DNA from: JBCBGF01 sp038526915
GTDB lineage: Bacteria > Pseudomonadota > Alphaproteobacteria > Rhodobacterales > Rhodobacteraceae
Direction: 5' to 3'
Assembly: GCA_038526915.1 (NCBI GenBank)
Contig: JBCBGF010000006.1
Location: forward strand, 62,001 to 126,000
Length of the DNA stretch: 64,000 bases
Under the pieces are notes generated by a model, which worked only from the letters and a program-made list of their open reading frames with translations, had not been told where the DNA came from and searched no databases. The position numbers and the translations under genes were made by a program. Every line of letters starts with the position of its first letter. Positions within the stretch are counted from its first letter, which is position 1. Positions 42,747 to 51,652 of this stretch are shown in pieces.

Positions 42747-43856
42747 CTAGAGAAACAGAAAGTCATCGCCGTACAGCGATCCGTAATCTGTCGGGTCATA
42801 CTCTTCTGTCGAAGTGATGTCAGTTTCATTTTCCTCGTAGTCTTGTTGGCGAGCAAGGTCTTCGATCAGATCATTGCCAGCAGGGAGTTCGAAGCTTCCC
42901 GCGGACGCCGACATAAAATCAAAATGATCCGCGTGATCGCCAGAACCCCACTGATCGCTAGAAGACCGCTGGTGACCGGCACTGTCTTCATCATTTTGGG
43001 AAGGCGAGTATGGTTCTGTTGCCTGGCGGGGGTCTGTCAGGCGCTGGGTGTGCTCGTCTTGGGGGGCATAAGCTGCTCCGTCTCGAAACTCCAATAGAGT
43101 CCAGTCAAGGATTTCGTCGTCATAACGGTCGGCTCCGAAATCGTTTGTTGCGAAGGCGTGAGTTGCTGGACCTATCTGCTGATTTGTGAATGGGCCTGAA
43201 ATTTCGCGTACGACCTCGAGTGTCTGAGAGCCCTCATCGCCTAGGTATTCTGATGGCAATAAGAACGCTCGGTCTGGTTCAACGCTTGGCGGATCCGGCA
43301 TTGGTGCAAAAACCGTTGGTGTTGGCGCAACCGGCGGATCTGGCATGATCGGCGGGGGAGGCACATATTGCGGCTTGTCGTCGGGCCACGTGCTGAAAGG
43401 GGACCTGTCTGATGTGTCAACCTCATGCCACACCAAAGCATCACCGCGATGGCTGTGGGCAAAAAGATCGCCAAACTGACCAGGGTGGCCCGTTGCGTCA
43501 TAGAACGCTTGGACAAGCTCAACACAGGCTTCCGTGAAAACGCTGTAATTGAAGGTCTCGTTCTCCAGAGCGCGCGCGTCGGCAAGCAAGGCGTCATATT
43601 GAACGTCGGTGACTGGGACGGACGCGGAAACAATGCCGCCCTCCAAGATGGCGGCAAGATGATATGCACTTTCGTCTCTGTAGATGCCGTCATCTGGCTC
43701 GAAGGGTAGGATCTTTGGTAGTGCGAGTTGCGGGACCTCGAGACGAATGTTGGCACCGATCGTGTATTGATGCTCTCCGTCGCTGTAGAATGACACGTTA
43801 GCGTGGCCGATCTTGCTCGCGTCATAGACGTTAAATCGGAGCTCGCGCCCGCTCAC
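42747..43856 (-). CDS. Unknown protein with possible permuted papain-like N-terminal domain and acidic Pro-rich tail
   Basis: 369 residues without a signal peptide. The first 140 residues form a compact domain with GHANVSFYSDGEHQY (His18) and a later NYSVFTEACVELVQAFY (Cys111). The order His-then-Cys with such surroundings recalls permuted NlpC/P60 or LRAT-like amidases; this is inference from motif layout. A Pro-rich segment (VPPPPIMPDPPVAPTPT) and a long acidic, Gln/Ser-rich C-terminus follow, ending GSLYGDDFLFL. It overlaps the secreted protein gene upstream by ATGA, so both are one operon. A secreted effector or toxin with periplasmic partner is one reading. No homologue is recognised. 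Confidence 0.6.
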   Translation of the reverse strand: MSGRELRFNVYDASKIGHANVSFYSDGEHQYTIGANIRLEVPQLALPKILPFEPDDGIYRDESAYHLAAILEGGIVSASVPVTDVQYDALLADARALENETFNYSVFTEACVELVQAFYDATGHPGQFGDLFAHSHRGDALVWHEVDTSDRSPFSTWPDDKPQYVPPPPIMPDPPVAPTPTVFAPMPDPPSVEPDRAFLLPSEYLGDEGSQTLEVVREISGPFTNQQIGPATHAFATNDFGADRYDDEILDWTLLEFRDGAAYAPQDEHTQRLTDPRQATEPYSPSQNDEDSAGHQRSSSDQWGSGDHADHFDFMSASAGSFELPAGNDLIEDLARQQDYEENETDITSTEEYDPTDYGSLYGDDFLFL

Positions 43857-44404
43857 TTTGCTGTCCCCTCAATAGTGGAAATCGTGAAATCCGGGCATTC
43901 AAGCGACGTGATCTTGATTTCGGACCGAGAGGCTATCAGAGCCAAGTCTTCTGCCAGCGCGTCATAGCCTCCCGCCTCGGCCACCAACCAAGCTGGCGCG
44001 TCGTTCAATAGCTCGGACGTGATAATTGGCGCGCCGCTGTAGATCGAAACGGCACGAAAACTGGTGCCGTCCGGTGTGACGCTTTCCCGTGGAACAAAGA
44101 CCAAAGCCTGAAGATTCCGCCTCGGGTCTGAGGCGGTCGCCTCAATTGCGAGCTCGCAACTCGGACTCAAGATTTCGTCGATGGTGTCGCTGGCAACTTT
44201 GATCTTTGGTGACGCAAATTCGGGCCTTGCGACCTCGCCAAGCTGATCGTAGCTGAGCGCGCGTTGATAGAGTTCGGAAAAGACACGCGTGAGATCACGC
44301 TGAAATTGATCGGCTCGCTGTTCGCTCGCAAATGAGTGCGCTGATACGGAGATCGCGACTGCCAGGCAAGTCGCTAGGCCTAATAGAAGCTTTCTTCTAC
44401 GCAT
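43853..44404 (-). CDS. Exported protein of unknown function
   Basis: 183 residues. A twin-arginine-like but ordinary Sec signal (MRRRKLLLGLATCLAVAISVSAHSFA) predicts periplasmic export. The mature part of about 157 residues is mixed alpha-beta with two cysteines (SPSCELAIEA and LECPDF) that could form one disulfide. No family is recognised. It is directly upstream of, and overlapping with, the putative papain-like gene, and 18 bases downstream of the broken LuxR gene, suggesting it once lay in or near its control. Confidence 0.6.
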   Translation of the reverse strand: MRRRKLLLGLATCLAVAISVSAHSFASEQRADQFQRDLTRVFSELYQRALSYDQLGEVARPEFASPKIKVASDTIDEILSPSCELAIEATASDPRRNLQALVFVPRESVTPDGTSFRAVSIYSGAPIITSELLNDAPAWLVAEAGGYDALAEDLALIASRSEIKITSLECPDFTISTIEGTAK

Positions 44405-44422
44405 CGGTATGTCCGTTCCTTG

Positions 44423-45177
44423 CTACTTGAAGATCTGCCCTTGTATGGTCGCGCGGACAACCGCCTGCAGCGTGGTGCCAACGCCCAACCTTTGCCGCGC
44501 CTCGCACATATGCTTCACGACTGTACTTCTGTGGATCCCAAGAATGTCTGATATGTCTTCAATGGTTTTACCGTCACCGGCCCATTGAAGAACTTCGCGT
44601 TGGCGGTCGCTAAGTTCTTCCTCGGCTGGGCATCTGGGTAGGGCGCGCGCGCAGGTGTCGAAGGCTGTCAACGATGCCACGATATCATTTCCGTATTCTT
44701 GCCAGACGACATCCACCCTCTTTTGGGATACGGTCTTTTCAGCGCAAAGGCCAAAGCCGCTAACGAGAGACGTGCCTGGGTTGCGTAGGCTGACGGTGTA
44801 ACCGCTGAGGATCCCGAGCGCGCGCGTGCGTTCGTGAACGTCCCGCTGAGCGGACGTGAGTTGCCCGCGTGACATAAGCCGGCGCGTCACACCCCAACTC
44901 ATGGCACCTTGGCTATCGATCGCCCATTGAGTTGTGACATCGGACAGAAAGGCGCGATTTTCGCGAAATAGTCATCAAACTGGGAGCCATAACTGGATTT
45001 GATCACAGCGTCGCGTTTGGTCAGCTCTCCGTTGGCTGGTCGTCTTTGCGAGCAACCGTAGAAGACACGATCGAAACCAAAAGCCTCCAAGTCCATATGG
45101 AGCTGTGACCAAAGCGCGGAGATATCCCGTGTTGCAAGGTAGGGCTCTAGGGTCGTAGATGTTGTGCGTTGTTGCAT
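44423..45177 (-). pseudogene. LuxR-family quorum-sensing regulator interrupted by a frameshift
   Basis: The N-terminal frame from ATG 45177 (TTSTTLEPYLATRDISALW, autoinducer-binding type) stops at 44899. The C-terminal frame, open to 44423, carries the rest of the sensor domain and a LuxR HTH (LSDRQREVLQWAGDGKTIEDIS, then HRSTVVKHMCEARQRLGV). Joining them as APF-LSDVTTQWAIDS requires one base re-read or one base lost near 44947. The C-terminal part also begins with an ATG at 44902, so a truncated DNA-binding protein might be made. No luxI/traI gene is present. A disabling mutation, a programmed -1 shift and a sequencing error cannot be separated here. Confidence 0.75.
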
Positions 45178-45321
45178 GGCGCGTCCCCAATCTGCCGACG
45201 CGGCCCCCGCATTAGTTTGCACCCAAAGATCCTAAGGTTCTTAACGAAAACCGGACAAAGGTTCTGATCGGCAAAAAAACTCTGAGCCGCTCGATCGCGC
45301 CGGCGCAATTCCGCTGAATAT

Positions 45322-45349
45322 GCCCCGCCCGAAGCTTGCCGAGCGGGGC
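45322..45349 (-). terminator. Hairpin downstream of the DUF736 gene
   Basis: GCCCCGC and GCGGGGC pair over a 14-base loop, 10 bases after the DUF736 stop. There is no T-run on the minus strand, so it is only a candidate terminator. Confidence 0.4.
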
Positions 45350-45358
45350 GACAAAAGT

Positions 45359-45697
45359 TCAGTCACCGTTGCGGCGCGTATTCGGACGCGACCAGATGAG
45401 ACTGAAGGTCTCTTCCCCGCCTTCAACCACCGTGTCGTCAAAGAGGTTGGCGTAGATCGGCTGTGTGAAGCTCGGATCGTCGAGCTTGAGGCTCAGGTAG
45501 CTGCGGCCCTCGGCTGAGTGCTTGGACCAGGCGGCGCCAATCTCGGCACGGCCTACAAAGACGCGGTGGGAAGGGGCGTTCTCACTCGGTGTGCTGTCTT
45601 CGGGGACAATGCGGACAGCTTTCGCCTGAACGCTCAGAGTGACGATTTCGCCGACGTATTCGCTGCCGGTCTTTTTGAAGGTTCCAATGGTGGCCAT
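45359..45697 (-). CDS. DUF736 family protein
   Basis: 112 residues from ATG 45697, which has AAGGAG 8 bases upstream; the frame to 45895 is leader. It begins MATIGTFKKTGSEYVGEIVT and contains VGRAEIGAAWSKHSAEGRSYLSLKLDDP, the DUF736 hallmark. These small proteins are common on alphaproteobacterial plasmids and ICEs; their role is unknown, though single-strand DNA or replication links have been suggested. It is transcribed leftwards like the rest of the maintenance genes. Confidence 0.9.
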   Translation of the reverse strand: MATIGTFKKTGSEYVGEIVTLSVQAKAVRIVPEDSTPSENAPSHRVFVGRAEIGAAWSKHSAEGRSYLSLKLDDPSFTQPIYANLFDDTVVEGGEETFSLIWSRPNTRRNGD

Positions 45698-46129
45698 GTC
45701 ATATCTCCTTTTGGCTTGTCCGAGCCCGCGCCCATCGCGGCCTCGATGGCGATCGTCAGGACCGGGGCGATCCGCCGACGCAGCCCTTGTGGCCCGAAGC
45801 GCCAGTGGAGGACGGTGCTGCCGGTCTTTCTTGTTCCGCGAGGAATGGCGGGACCCCGCCAGGGGAAGAAAGTCCGGACAGGCCGTTGCGGCCAAGGCGG
45901 TCGAGGCGTCAGCCGATACCGGTCAGATCAGCCGCTGAGAGGCCCGCAAGGGACGCGTGGTCCAAGCCATGGGAGAGGGAATGACAGGTCGGCTTTGGAC
46001 CGCGCAAGAACCGGGCAGCACGTGTCGTGGAAAGACAGGTGAAGGCGTGCGTATGGAACCATTGCGTCAGGAAACGCAGAGCCGCGCCGACGTGATGAGC
46101 CGCCGCCCGGTTCAGATGGGGATTAAGTG
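45698..46129. other. Noncoding stretch between the DUF736 gene and a membrane protein gene
   Basis: No convincing gene is seen in these 432 bases. Around 45798-45818 (CCGAAGCGCCAGTGGAGGACGG) a short motif recurs in the leader of the DUF2493 gene near 47728-47748, suggesting a shared leader element. Confidence 0.5.
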
Positions 46130-46576
46130 CTAGAGAGAAGGGTGAGCTTGTGACTTGCCGGAAACGCCGTGTCCCGCGGCCGAACCGGATACGCGCATCC
46201 ACGCAGCGCAACCTATCGCAACAGCGCCCAGCCACGCGAGGATAGTGGTGATGGTGTCGTTTGCTCTACCAAGTTCCGCCAGAGCGTTGGCGACGTGAAA
46301 CCCGGCAAAACCGGCTGGGACCGCATAGGTGAGGCCCATGGCGAGCTTCAGGAAGACTGATCTTGCGCGTTCGAAAGCGAGTTCCCCAAGAGAAGCGATA
46401 CAGCCGCCAATGAACAATCCTACGGCAATTGATACGGCGGCACTGTGGCCAGCCTCATGAAGCTGTATTCCTGAAGTAACTGCTATCGCGAGGGGCAGGG
46501 CGACGGCCGCCATGTTGAACGTGAGCCAGCAAAGCGCGCCGAGGCCGACTAGCGTGAAGACGGTGAAGAAAAACAT
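46130..46576 (-). CDS. Small polytopic membrane protein of the element
   Basis: 148 residues with four hydrophobic helices (opening MFFFTVFTLVGLGALCWLTF), a short HEAGHS between helices 1 and 2, and a polar C-terminal tail. HEAGH is reminiscent of a zinc-protease HExxH motif only if read as HEAGH, and its place between helices would fit a membrane protease; however, no second metal ligand is obvious, so this is not claimed. Such small membrane proteins occur beside DUF736/DUF2493 genes in alphaproteobacterial ICEs. Function unknown. Confidence 0.55.
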   Translation of the reverse strand: MFFFTVFTLVGLGALCWLTFNMAAVALPLAIAVTSGIQLHEAGHSAAVSIAVGLFIGGCIASLGELAFERARSVFLKLAMGLTYAVPAGFAGFHVANALAELGRANDTITTILAWLGAVAIGCAAWMRVSGSAAGHGVSGKSQAHPSL

Positions 46577-46694
46577 TTGGCACTCCTTTCGAGACTAAGG
46601 ATTGCGCCGCCACCTCCTCCATTGGCACTGGCAGACCATAGCAGAAAACGGCCCACCCCGGGAGAGGCGGCGGCGGGCATCGGCGGAAATCCGG

Positions 46695-47621
46695 TCATGT
46701 TGACGGTGGAGCTTTCGGACGGAAGTCGAAGAGCGGAATGCCCATCGAGCGGGCCTTGTCGGCGAGGTTGTCGGTGATGCCGGAGCCTGGGAAGACGATG
46801 AGCCCGATGGGCATCGTTTCGAGCAACCGGTCGTTTCGCTTGAAGGGGGCAGACTTGCCGTGCTGCGTCCAGTCGGGTTTGAAGACGATCTGCGTCACGC
46901 CGCGCTTGTCGGCCCAGGCGGCGGCGATGCGTTCGGCCCCGCGTGGCGCGCCGCCGTGCAACAGGACCATGTCGGCATGTTTCGCGTGGACGCGGTCGAG
47001 GGCCGCCCAGATGGCCGTGTGATCGTTGAAGTCGAGTCCGCCGCTAAAGGCGATCTTCGTGCCCTGCGGGAGGAGCGGTTCTAGATCGGCTCGGCGTTTC
47101 GCTGCCAGGTGGTCCCGGCTGTCAATCAGCGAGGCGGTCAGGGCACGGCGGTTCACATGGCTGCCGGACCTTGGGCGCCAGGTCTGGCCGAGATGGGTCT
47201 CGAAGAGATCTGCCGCGAGATCGCGCATGGCCTCGTAGGCGTTGCGCCGTTCGAGCAGCGTGATGCCCTCGGCGATCAAGGTCTCAAGCTTGACCGATCG
47301 GACTTCGGATCCGTCCTGCTCACGTTGCGACCGCTTCTGCGCCTGTTCGTTGGTGTCGAGGTCGCGGCTCGTGCGCTCGGTCGTGCGGTGGAAGAGGTTT
47401 GTCGTGGACCAGAGCAGGTCCTCTAGGTCGGGCTCCAGCCGGGTATCGGAGAGAGTTGAGACGAGCGCGTCGAAGATGTCGGCGACGGCGGAACGAATGG
47501 TGTCGGGATCCGGTAGGGGACGGGGATCGGGCTCGTCGGTGAAGGGGCGCCAGCCGTAGAGCTGCAGTTCCTCGAGCACGACGGCCGTGGAGGATCGGGT
47601 TTGAACATGGGTCTCGGTCAT
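46695..47621 (-). CDS. DUF2493 (SLOG-like nucleotide-binding) protein
   Basis: 308 residues from ATG 47621. The C-terminal 120 residues (IAFSGGLDFNDHTAIWAALDRV, LLHGGAPRGAERIAAAWAD, GLIVFPGSGITDNLADKA) form the DUF2493/YspA-like Rossmann domain of the SLOG superfamily, thought to bind nucleotide-derived ligands. The N-terminal part is helical and charged. It is a standard member of alphaproteobacterial plasmid and ICE maintenance regions, next to toprim and DUF736 genes. Role unknown. Confidence 0.88.
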   Translation of the reverse strand: MTETHVQTRSSTAVVLEELQLYGWRPFTDEPDPRPLPDPDTIRSAVADIFDALVSTLSDTRLEPDLEDLLWSTTNLFHRTTERTSRDLDTNEQAQKRSQREQDGSEVRSVKLETLIAEGITLLERRNAYEAMRDLAADLFETHLGQTWRPRSGSHVNRRALTASLIDSRDHLAAKRRADLEPLLPQGTKIAFSGGLDFNDHTAIWAALDRVHAKHADMVLLHGGAPRGAERIAAAWADKRGVTQIVFKPDWTQHGKSAPFKRNDRLLETMPIGLIVFPGSGITDNLADKARSMGIPLFDFRPKAPPST

Positions 47622-47847
47622 GATGTCGTCTCCGCTTTTGAAGACCGCGCCTCTCGCGGCCTTCCCGGGAGACGGAAAAGCGGGGGCCGGGCGGGTCTGC
47701 ACCGCCGCGCCTGCGGCGGCCGAAGCGAAGCGGAGGACGGCTTGCCGTTGCGGGACCGGCCGGGCTCTGCTCCGTCTCGACCGCTCTCGGAAGGCCGGAA
47801 GGCGTGGCTCTTATTGCGGATGCACTGACCGGAGATATCGTGCCCGA

Positions 47848-48174
47848 TCAGTCGAATGCGGGGTCGAAGAAGACTGCCGCGTCCTCCGGCGCCAGTTGCG
47901 GACGCAGATGCGCGCGCAGTTCGTCGAGGCCATTGGCGCGCAGGTCGTCGTTGAAGTCGCCGAGACGCGGGGAGAGGCGCACGGTGTCGATCTGGGACCT
48001 GGCGGCACGGCGTTCCATCTGGTCCGCAGCGGTCACGCCTGCGGGATCGGGATCGACGGCGATGTAGAGGCGATGCAGACCCTTGGGCAGCTTTAGGGCG
48101 GCGAGGTGGTTGGCGGACAGAGCCGCGACGCACGCCATCTTGGGTAGCGCTAGGTGCAGGGAGATCATCGTCTC
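47848..48174 (-). pseudogene. Toprim-domain protein, C-terminal fragment
   Basis: About 108 residues remain: VVETMISLHLALPKMACVAALS, then LYIAVDPDPAGVTAADQM with the toprim acidic DxD-like motif, and SPRLGDFNDDLRANG. Full-length relatives in ICEs are around 300 residues or more and include a zinc-finger/primase-like N-terminus, which is absent. Family-like sequence stops near 48174, where AT-richer DNA of the cargo block begins; the open frame to 48216 runs through that foreign DNA. The gene was cut by the same event that shortened parB. Confidence 0.75.
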
Positions 48175-48268
48175 CACAACCGTATCGTACGTCCGAATAC
48201 TTGGAAAGAAGCACAACCTATGGTATCAGTAAAGTATACTAACTTATTTGTTTGTTGGAGGTTTGCTT

Positions 48269-49864
48269 ATGCTCTCTGCAGCAAGTCGGCTTGTTTGGTA
48301 CGCAACTGGATTTTTGGCTTATCTCGCGTTTTTTACCGTCCTATTCACGTTTCCGGTGCGCGCCGCTGCACCCTGTACACAGCTAGTCAACCGGGCAGAG
48401 GATGAAAACGTCATCAAATGGGCGATCGGTGCGCTCACAGATGTGTTTCGCGCGGAAGAGGAGTACCGGCTCTCAACAGGCATAGGCGATACGCCTTACT
48501 GGTTCACCAGGAGTCCGGGACGTTTCGTGGGGATTAACTGTGGCGAAACTCCGTTCGAACTCCAGGAAATGTATCCTATCGGGGTCGTCGTAAAGCCGAT
48601 TGCAGTGTTGGACCTGCCTTCCTATCAGCGTGGAACCCCAATCCTTGTGCTAACTGAATACGGACATCGTAAGGTAGTGCCCTTGTCAGACATTGCTCCA
48701 TTGGCAGAAAACACAACCTACATCTTCTCCGATACCCATGCCGAGGCGCGCATGTGCCTGGCTGCGGAGACTTGTTTGGGTAATTACGACGGGACCTGCA
48801 CGGAGGAGACCTGCCGCTACGCGATCACACCGTTTTTTGGCTATGCGTCGGGTCCAAGCGCGGACGAAACTCTGCGTAGGGCGACCCGGGCTTACGGCGA
48901 GGTCAAAATGGATGAAATGCTGATGAGCAACATGCAGTGGGAGCCCGAAACACTGTCTGCACTATCTGCGGAAGCCTGCAAACCGTTCTCTGTGACAGCA
49001 TGGCGCGAAGGCGGAACCGCGCACCAGCGTCGCTCAGTCTGGTTTTCTCTTTGCCAGAACATTGAGGAACGGCAATTGGCGGGCTTCAAAATCGTTGACC
49101 GCGCATGGGCCGAAGCCCGTTTCGAAACGGCGCTTTGGGGTTCGTTCCACCGCAACTTCGGCACTTCTGAAACACTTTTTGAGGAGAGCGTGCGCTCTCT
49201 GCTAAACGTTAATCTGATCAGCCGAAAACCCTGCGGCGTTGAGGTCAAGACAGACAGTACTGCGACCCTTGGCGGCGGTCTGGGAGCTGAACTGGGCCTT
49301 GGCGAAACCCTTAAGTTGGAACTGGGTGCCAACCGCGAGGTCGTGCAAGGCTTCGTCAGGACCATCCCCGATGACGTCTATCTGATGTACGCCACGTACT
49401 TCGTGCGCCCGATTCAACTGGACGGGGACCCGCCGCTCGAGACCGACCTTTGGGTATTCGACCTCGTGTTCCGTGCGGAATGCGACGATGGTGGCAACCC
49501 CAGCAAAGCTTCATCAATAACGGTTTTCTACAATAAGCTTTCAGAAGGCTACGAAACCATCGATGCAACGGAACATCTGGAGAAAAGGTATTTCAAGGAC
49601 AACGTGAATGCTTCTTTCACCGCCAACCGCAACACTGCTGAGATTGAAAGCGGGCGCTTCTGGTTCATCGCCGACCACATCGCTTATTTCAAATGGCGCG
49701 ACACACTGCGCAGGTTTATGGTGGAAGATATGCCGGAGGTGGAGTTGCTACTGGAGCGCTATCCACCAGCGCAGCGCCCAATAGTGCGTGACTTTTTCGT
49801 GCATCTCATAATGTCTGCGGCATTTGAATACCGTGAACCGCTGCGATACAGGAGACCAAGCTGA
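48269..49864 (+). CDS. Large exported protein of unknown function (cargo)
   Basis: 531 residues from ATG 48269 with GGAGG 7 bases upstream; the TTG at 48248 is rejected. A long signal sequence (LVWYATGFLAYLAFFTVLF to about PVRAAA) predicts export. The mature part has about ten cysteines, including a cluster CLAAETCLGNYDGTCTEETC, and a Gly-rich hairpin-like stretch (TATLGGGLGAELGLGETL). No family is recognised. It reads opposite to the surrounding maintenance genes and is AT-richer, so it is probably recent cargo. A small Cys-rich exported peptide is encoded 3 bases downstream, presumably in one operon. Confidence 0.65.
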   Translation: MLSAASRLVWYATGFLAYLAFFTVLFTFPVRAAAPCTQLVNRAEDENVIKWAIGALTDVFRAEEEYRLSTGIGDTPYWFTRSPGRFVGINCGETPFELQEMYPIGVVVKPIAVLDLPSYQRGTPILVLTEYGHRKVVPLSDIAPLAENTTYIFSDTHAEARMCLAAETCLGNYDGTCTEETCRYAITPFFGYASGPSADETLRRATRAYGEVKMDEMLMSNMQWEPETLSALSAEACKPFSVTAWREGGTAHQRRSVWFSLCQNIEERQLAGFKIVDRAWAEARFETALWGSFHRNFGTSETLFEESVRSLLNVNLISRKPCGVEVKTDSTATLGGGLGAELGLGETLKLELGANREVVQGFVRTIPDDVYLMYATYFVRPIQLDGDPPLETDLWVFDLVFRAECDDGGNPSKASSITVFYNKLSEGYETIDATEHLEKRYFKDNVNASFTANRNTAEIESGRFWFIADHIAYFKWRDTLRRFMVEDMPEVELLLERYPPAQRPIVRDFFVHLIMSAAFEYREPLRYRRPS

Positions 49865-49867
49865 GCA

Positions 49868-50098
49868 ATGCCTCACATGCGCCTTTTTCTGATTTCAGCG
49901 GTAGTTGCATTGGCTCCATTTGCATCTGCATCATTCGGTAACCCGGCAAATACTAATGTCACTACGGGCTGTGATCATGCTTCAGGAAATTGCTGCTGCC
50001 GCATGTCGAACGGCCTGACTTGCTGCGGTCCTTCAAGTACCTGTCCGTCAACAGCAATTTCCGGCTGCCCATGTTCGTCAGCATTGGGTCGCGGATAG
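49868..50098 (+). CDS. Small cysteine-rich exported peptide
   Basis: 76 residues (or 73 from ATG 49877). A signal peptide (MRLFLISAVVALAPFASASF) precedes a mature part of about 50 residues with nine cysteines: GCDHASGNCCCRMSNGLTCC, then STCPSTAISGCPCS. Such density suggests a disulfide-knotted or metal-binding peptide. No family is recognised. It follows the exported 531-residue protein by 3 bases, which supports a joint function such as secreted factor and processing or delivery partner; this is inference. Coding is supported by the clear signal peptide and codon-phase cysteines. Confidence 0.6.
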   Translation: MPHMRLFLISAVVALAPFASASFGNPANTNVTTGCDHASGNCCCRMSNGLTCCGPSSTCPSTAISGCPCSSALGRG

Positions 50099-50166
50099 GT
50101 TCTTAATCTGTACTAGGCGAGAACTCCTAGACAGTTTCGCAAACACCGATTCAGCGCTCCGTAGGG

Positions 50167-51264
50167 TCACATCGGATGCAGCGGCTCTAAGTGTGCCGAC
50201 TTGAATTGCCTGGACTCCATCGCCTCATCGATCTCGCACAACCGGGTATCGACGTCGTCGTGCAGCTTGTCGGCTTCCGTATGCTCGGCCTCGAGCGCGT
50301 CGTATTCGGCCTTCAGCGCCTGGTAGCTGGCCTCGTCCTCGTCGCTCATCGGCACCGCCTCGCTATGAACCCGGCGCATCCCGAAAGTGTGGCCGTAGGG
50401 GAATTCGGTATCGACCTCGACCCATTTCCAGCCCTCGGCACGGACCGCTTCGGCTTCCTCGGCGAGCTTCTCGCGCACCATGACGTCGAGAAGGGCGGCA
50501 TCCTGCAGCCAGCCGCCGTCGTCCTGCTGGAACAGGTCGCGCAGGATCTCGCCCCCGGCCTCGACGTAGTCGTCGAGCCCGACGAACTGCGCCCGCTTGT
50601 CCGAGGCCCGCACCGCACCCTCGGTCAGCATGCGGCGGATCTCGTAGGGCTGCCGGGAATATTGCCGCTGCAACGCCTCCCAGACTTGGCTTTGACGCGC
50701 GTGATCGGGATTGACCGTGAAGGCCATGAGTTGGTCGAGCGTCATCTCCTCCTCGGCATAGGTGTCGAGCAGCGACGGCGAGACCGCGGCGAGCTTCAGC
50801 CGCTGTTTGACCACGCTGGTTGAGACGAAGAAGGCGGCCGCGATCTCCTCCTCTGTGCGGCCCTTATCGCGCATCGCCTGGAAGGCGCGGAACTGGTCGA
50901 GCGGATGCAGCGGAGCGCGCTGGACGTTTTCGGCGAGGCTGTCTTCCTCGGCGAGGCCATCGGTGCGCACGATGCAGGGGACCAACGCGGTCTTGCTCAT
51001 GCGCTTCTGCTTGACGAGCAATTCCAGCGCCCGGAACCGCCGCCCGCCCGCCGGGATCGTGTACATGCCGGTCTCGGCGCCGCTGTCATCCAGCACGGGC
51101 CGAACTGTAATGGAGCTGAGCAGCGTCCGCCGCGCAATATCCTCGGCCAGTTCCTCGATCGACACGCCCGCCTTGACGTGGCGCACGTTCGATTGGCTGA
51201 GCATCAGCTTGTTGAAGGGGATGTCGCGCGAGGCGCTGAGGGTGATTTTCTGTTGCTTGGTCAT
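50167..51264 (-). CDS. ParB/RepB-type partition protein, C-terminally truncated
   Basis: 365 residues. ParB N-terminal domain (IPFNKLMLSQSNVRHVKAGVS, PAGGRRFRALELL, SLAENVQRAPLHPLDQFRAF) and HTH (EEEIAAAFFVSTSVVKQRLKLA). ICE and plasmid relatives are usually well over 600 residues; here the protein ends shortly after LCEIDEAMES with a non-family tail, where the AT-rich cargo block begins near 50,205-50,220. The DNA-binding half is intact and may work. A conserved leader (51292-51323 core) precedes it. Confidence 0.82.
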   Translation of the reverse strand: MTKQQKITLSASRDIPFNKLMLSQSNVRHVKAGVSIEELAEDIARRTLLSSITVRPVLDDSGAETGMYTIPAGGRRFRALELLVKQKRMSKTALVPCIVRTDGLAEEDSLAENVQRAPLHPLDQFRAFQAMRDKGRTEEEIAAAFFVSTSVVKQRLKLAAVSPSLLDTYAEEEMTLDQLMAFTVNPDHARQSQVWEALQRQYSRQPYEIRRMLTEGAVRASDKRAQFVGLDDYVEAGGEILRDLFQQDDGGWLQDAALLDVMVREKLAEEAEAVRAEGWKWVEVDTEFPYGHTFGMRRVHSEAVPMSDEDEASYQALKAEYDALEAEHTEADKLHDDVDTRLCEIDEAMESRQFKSAHLEPLHPM

Positions 51265-51350
51265 CGGGATATCTCCGCGACAGGCCAGTCAGGAGCCTCT
51301 CTCCCGACCTCCAAACCCGTCACGGAAAACCCGTTATCCCTCTTACTCTG
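51265..51350 (-). repeat. Conserved leader element, copy 1 (upstream of parB)
   Basis: A core of 32 bases (51292-51323) matches 54462-54493 with one mismatch, and flanking CTCCGCGAC and CCCTCT-ACTCT blocks keep the same spacing. On the transcribed strand the segment GUCGGGAG can pair with CUCCUGAC. The rest of the intergenic DNA to 51652 holds only the promoter region of the pentapeptide gene, in which nothing specific was recognised. Confidence 0.75.
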
Positions 51351-51652
51351 GGTCGCGCAGCCGCACCGCAGGAGCAACCAACACCCGACACTCCGGCTAG
51401 GCCGACCCAAAACGAACCGCTAGCGATGGTTCACTATCGCATTTCCTGAGAAGACGGGAATACTAACCGCAGCGTGCGCGATCTCTAGGATCTTTGCAAT
51501 GGAATACGGATATCATCATAGTGAGACAACGCCACCGACTTCAGAACAGCCCGAAGGATACTCAATGTCTCGCTGTCGTCAGCCACAGACTACAGAGCCA
51601 AGCTATACCACTTACCAGATTTTGTCAGATCAAAGCAGGGAGCGAACCATTA

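Noticed and set aside
46130..46576. HEAGH considered as a zinc-protease motif in the small membrane protein
   Set aside because: HExxH needs a metal-binding His pair and a further ligand; no second ligand or NPDG-type motif is visible.
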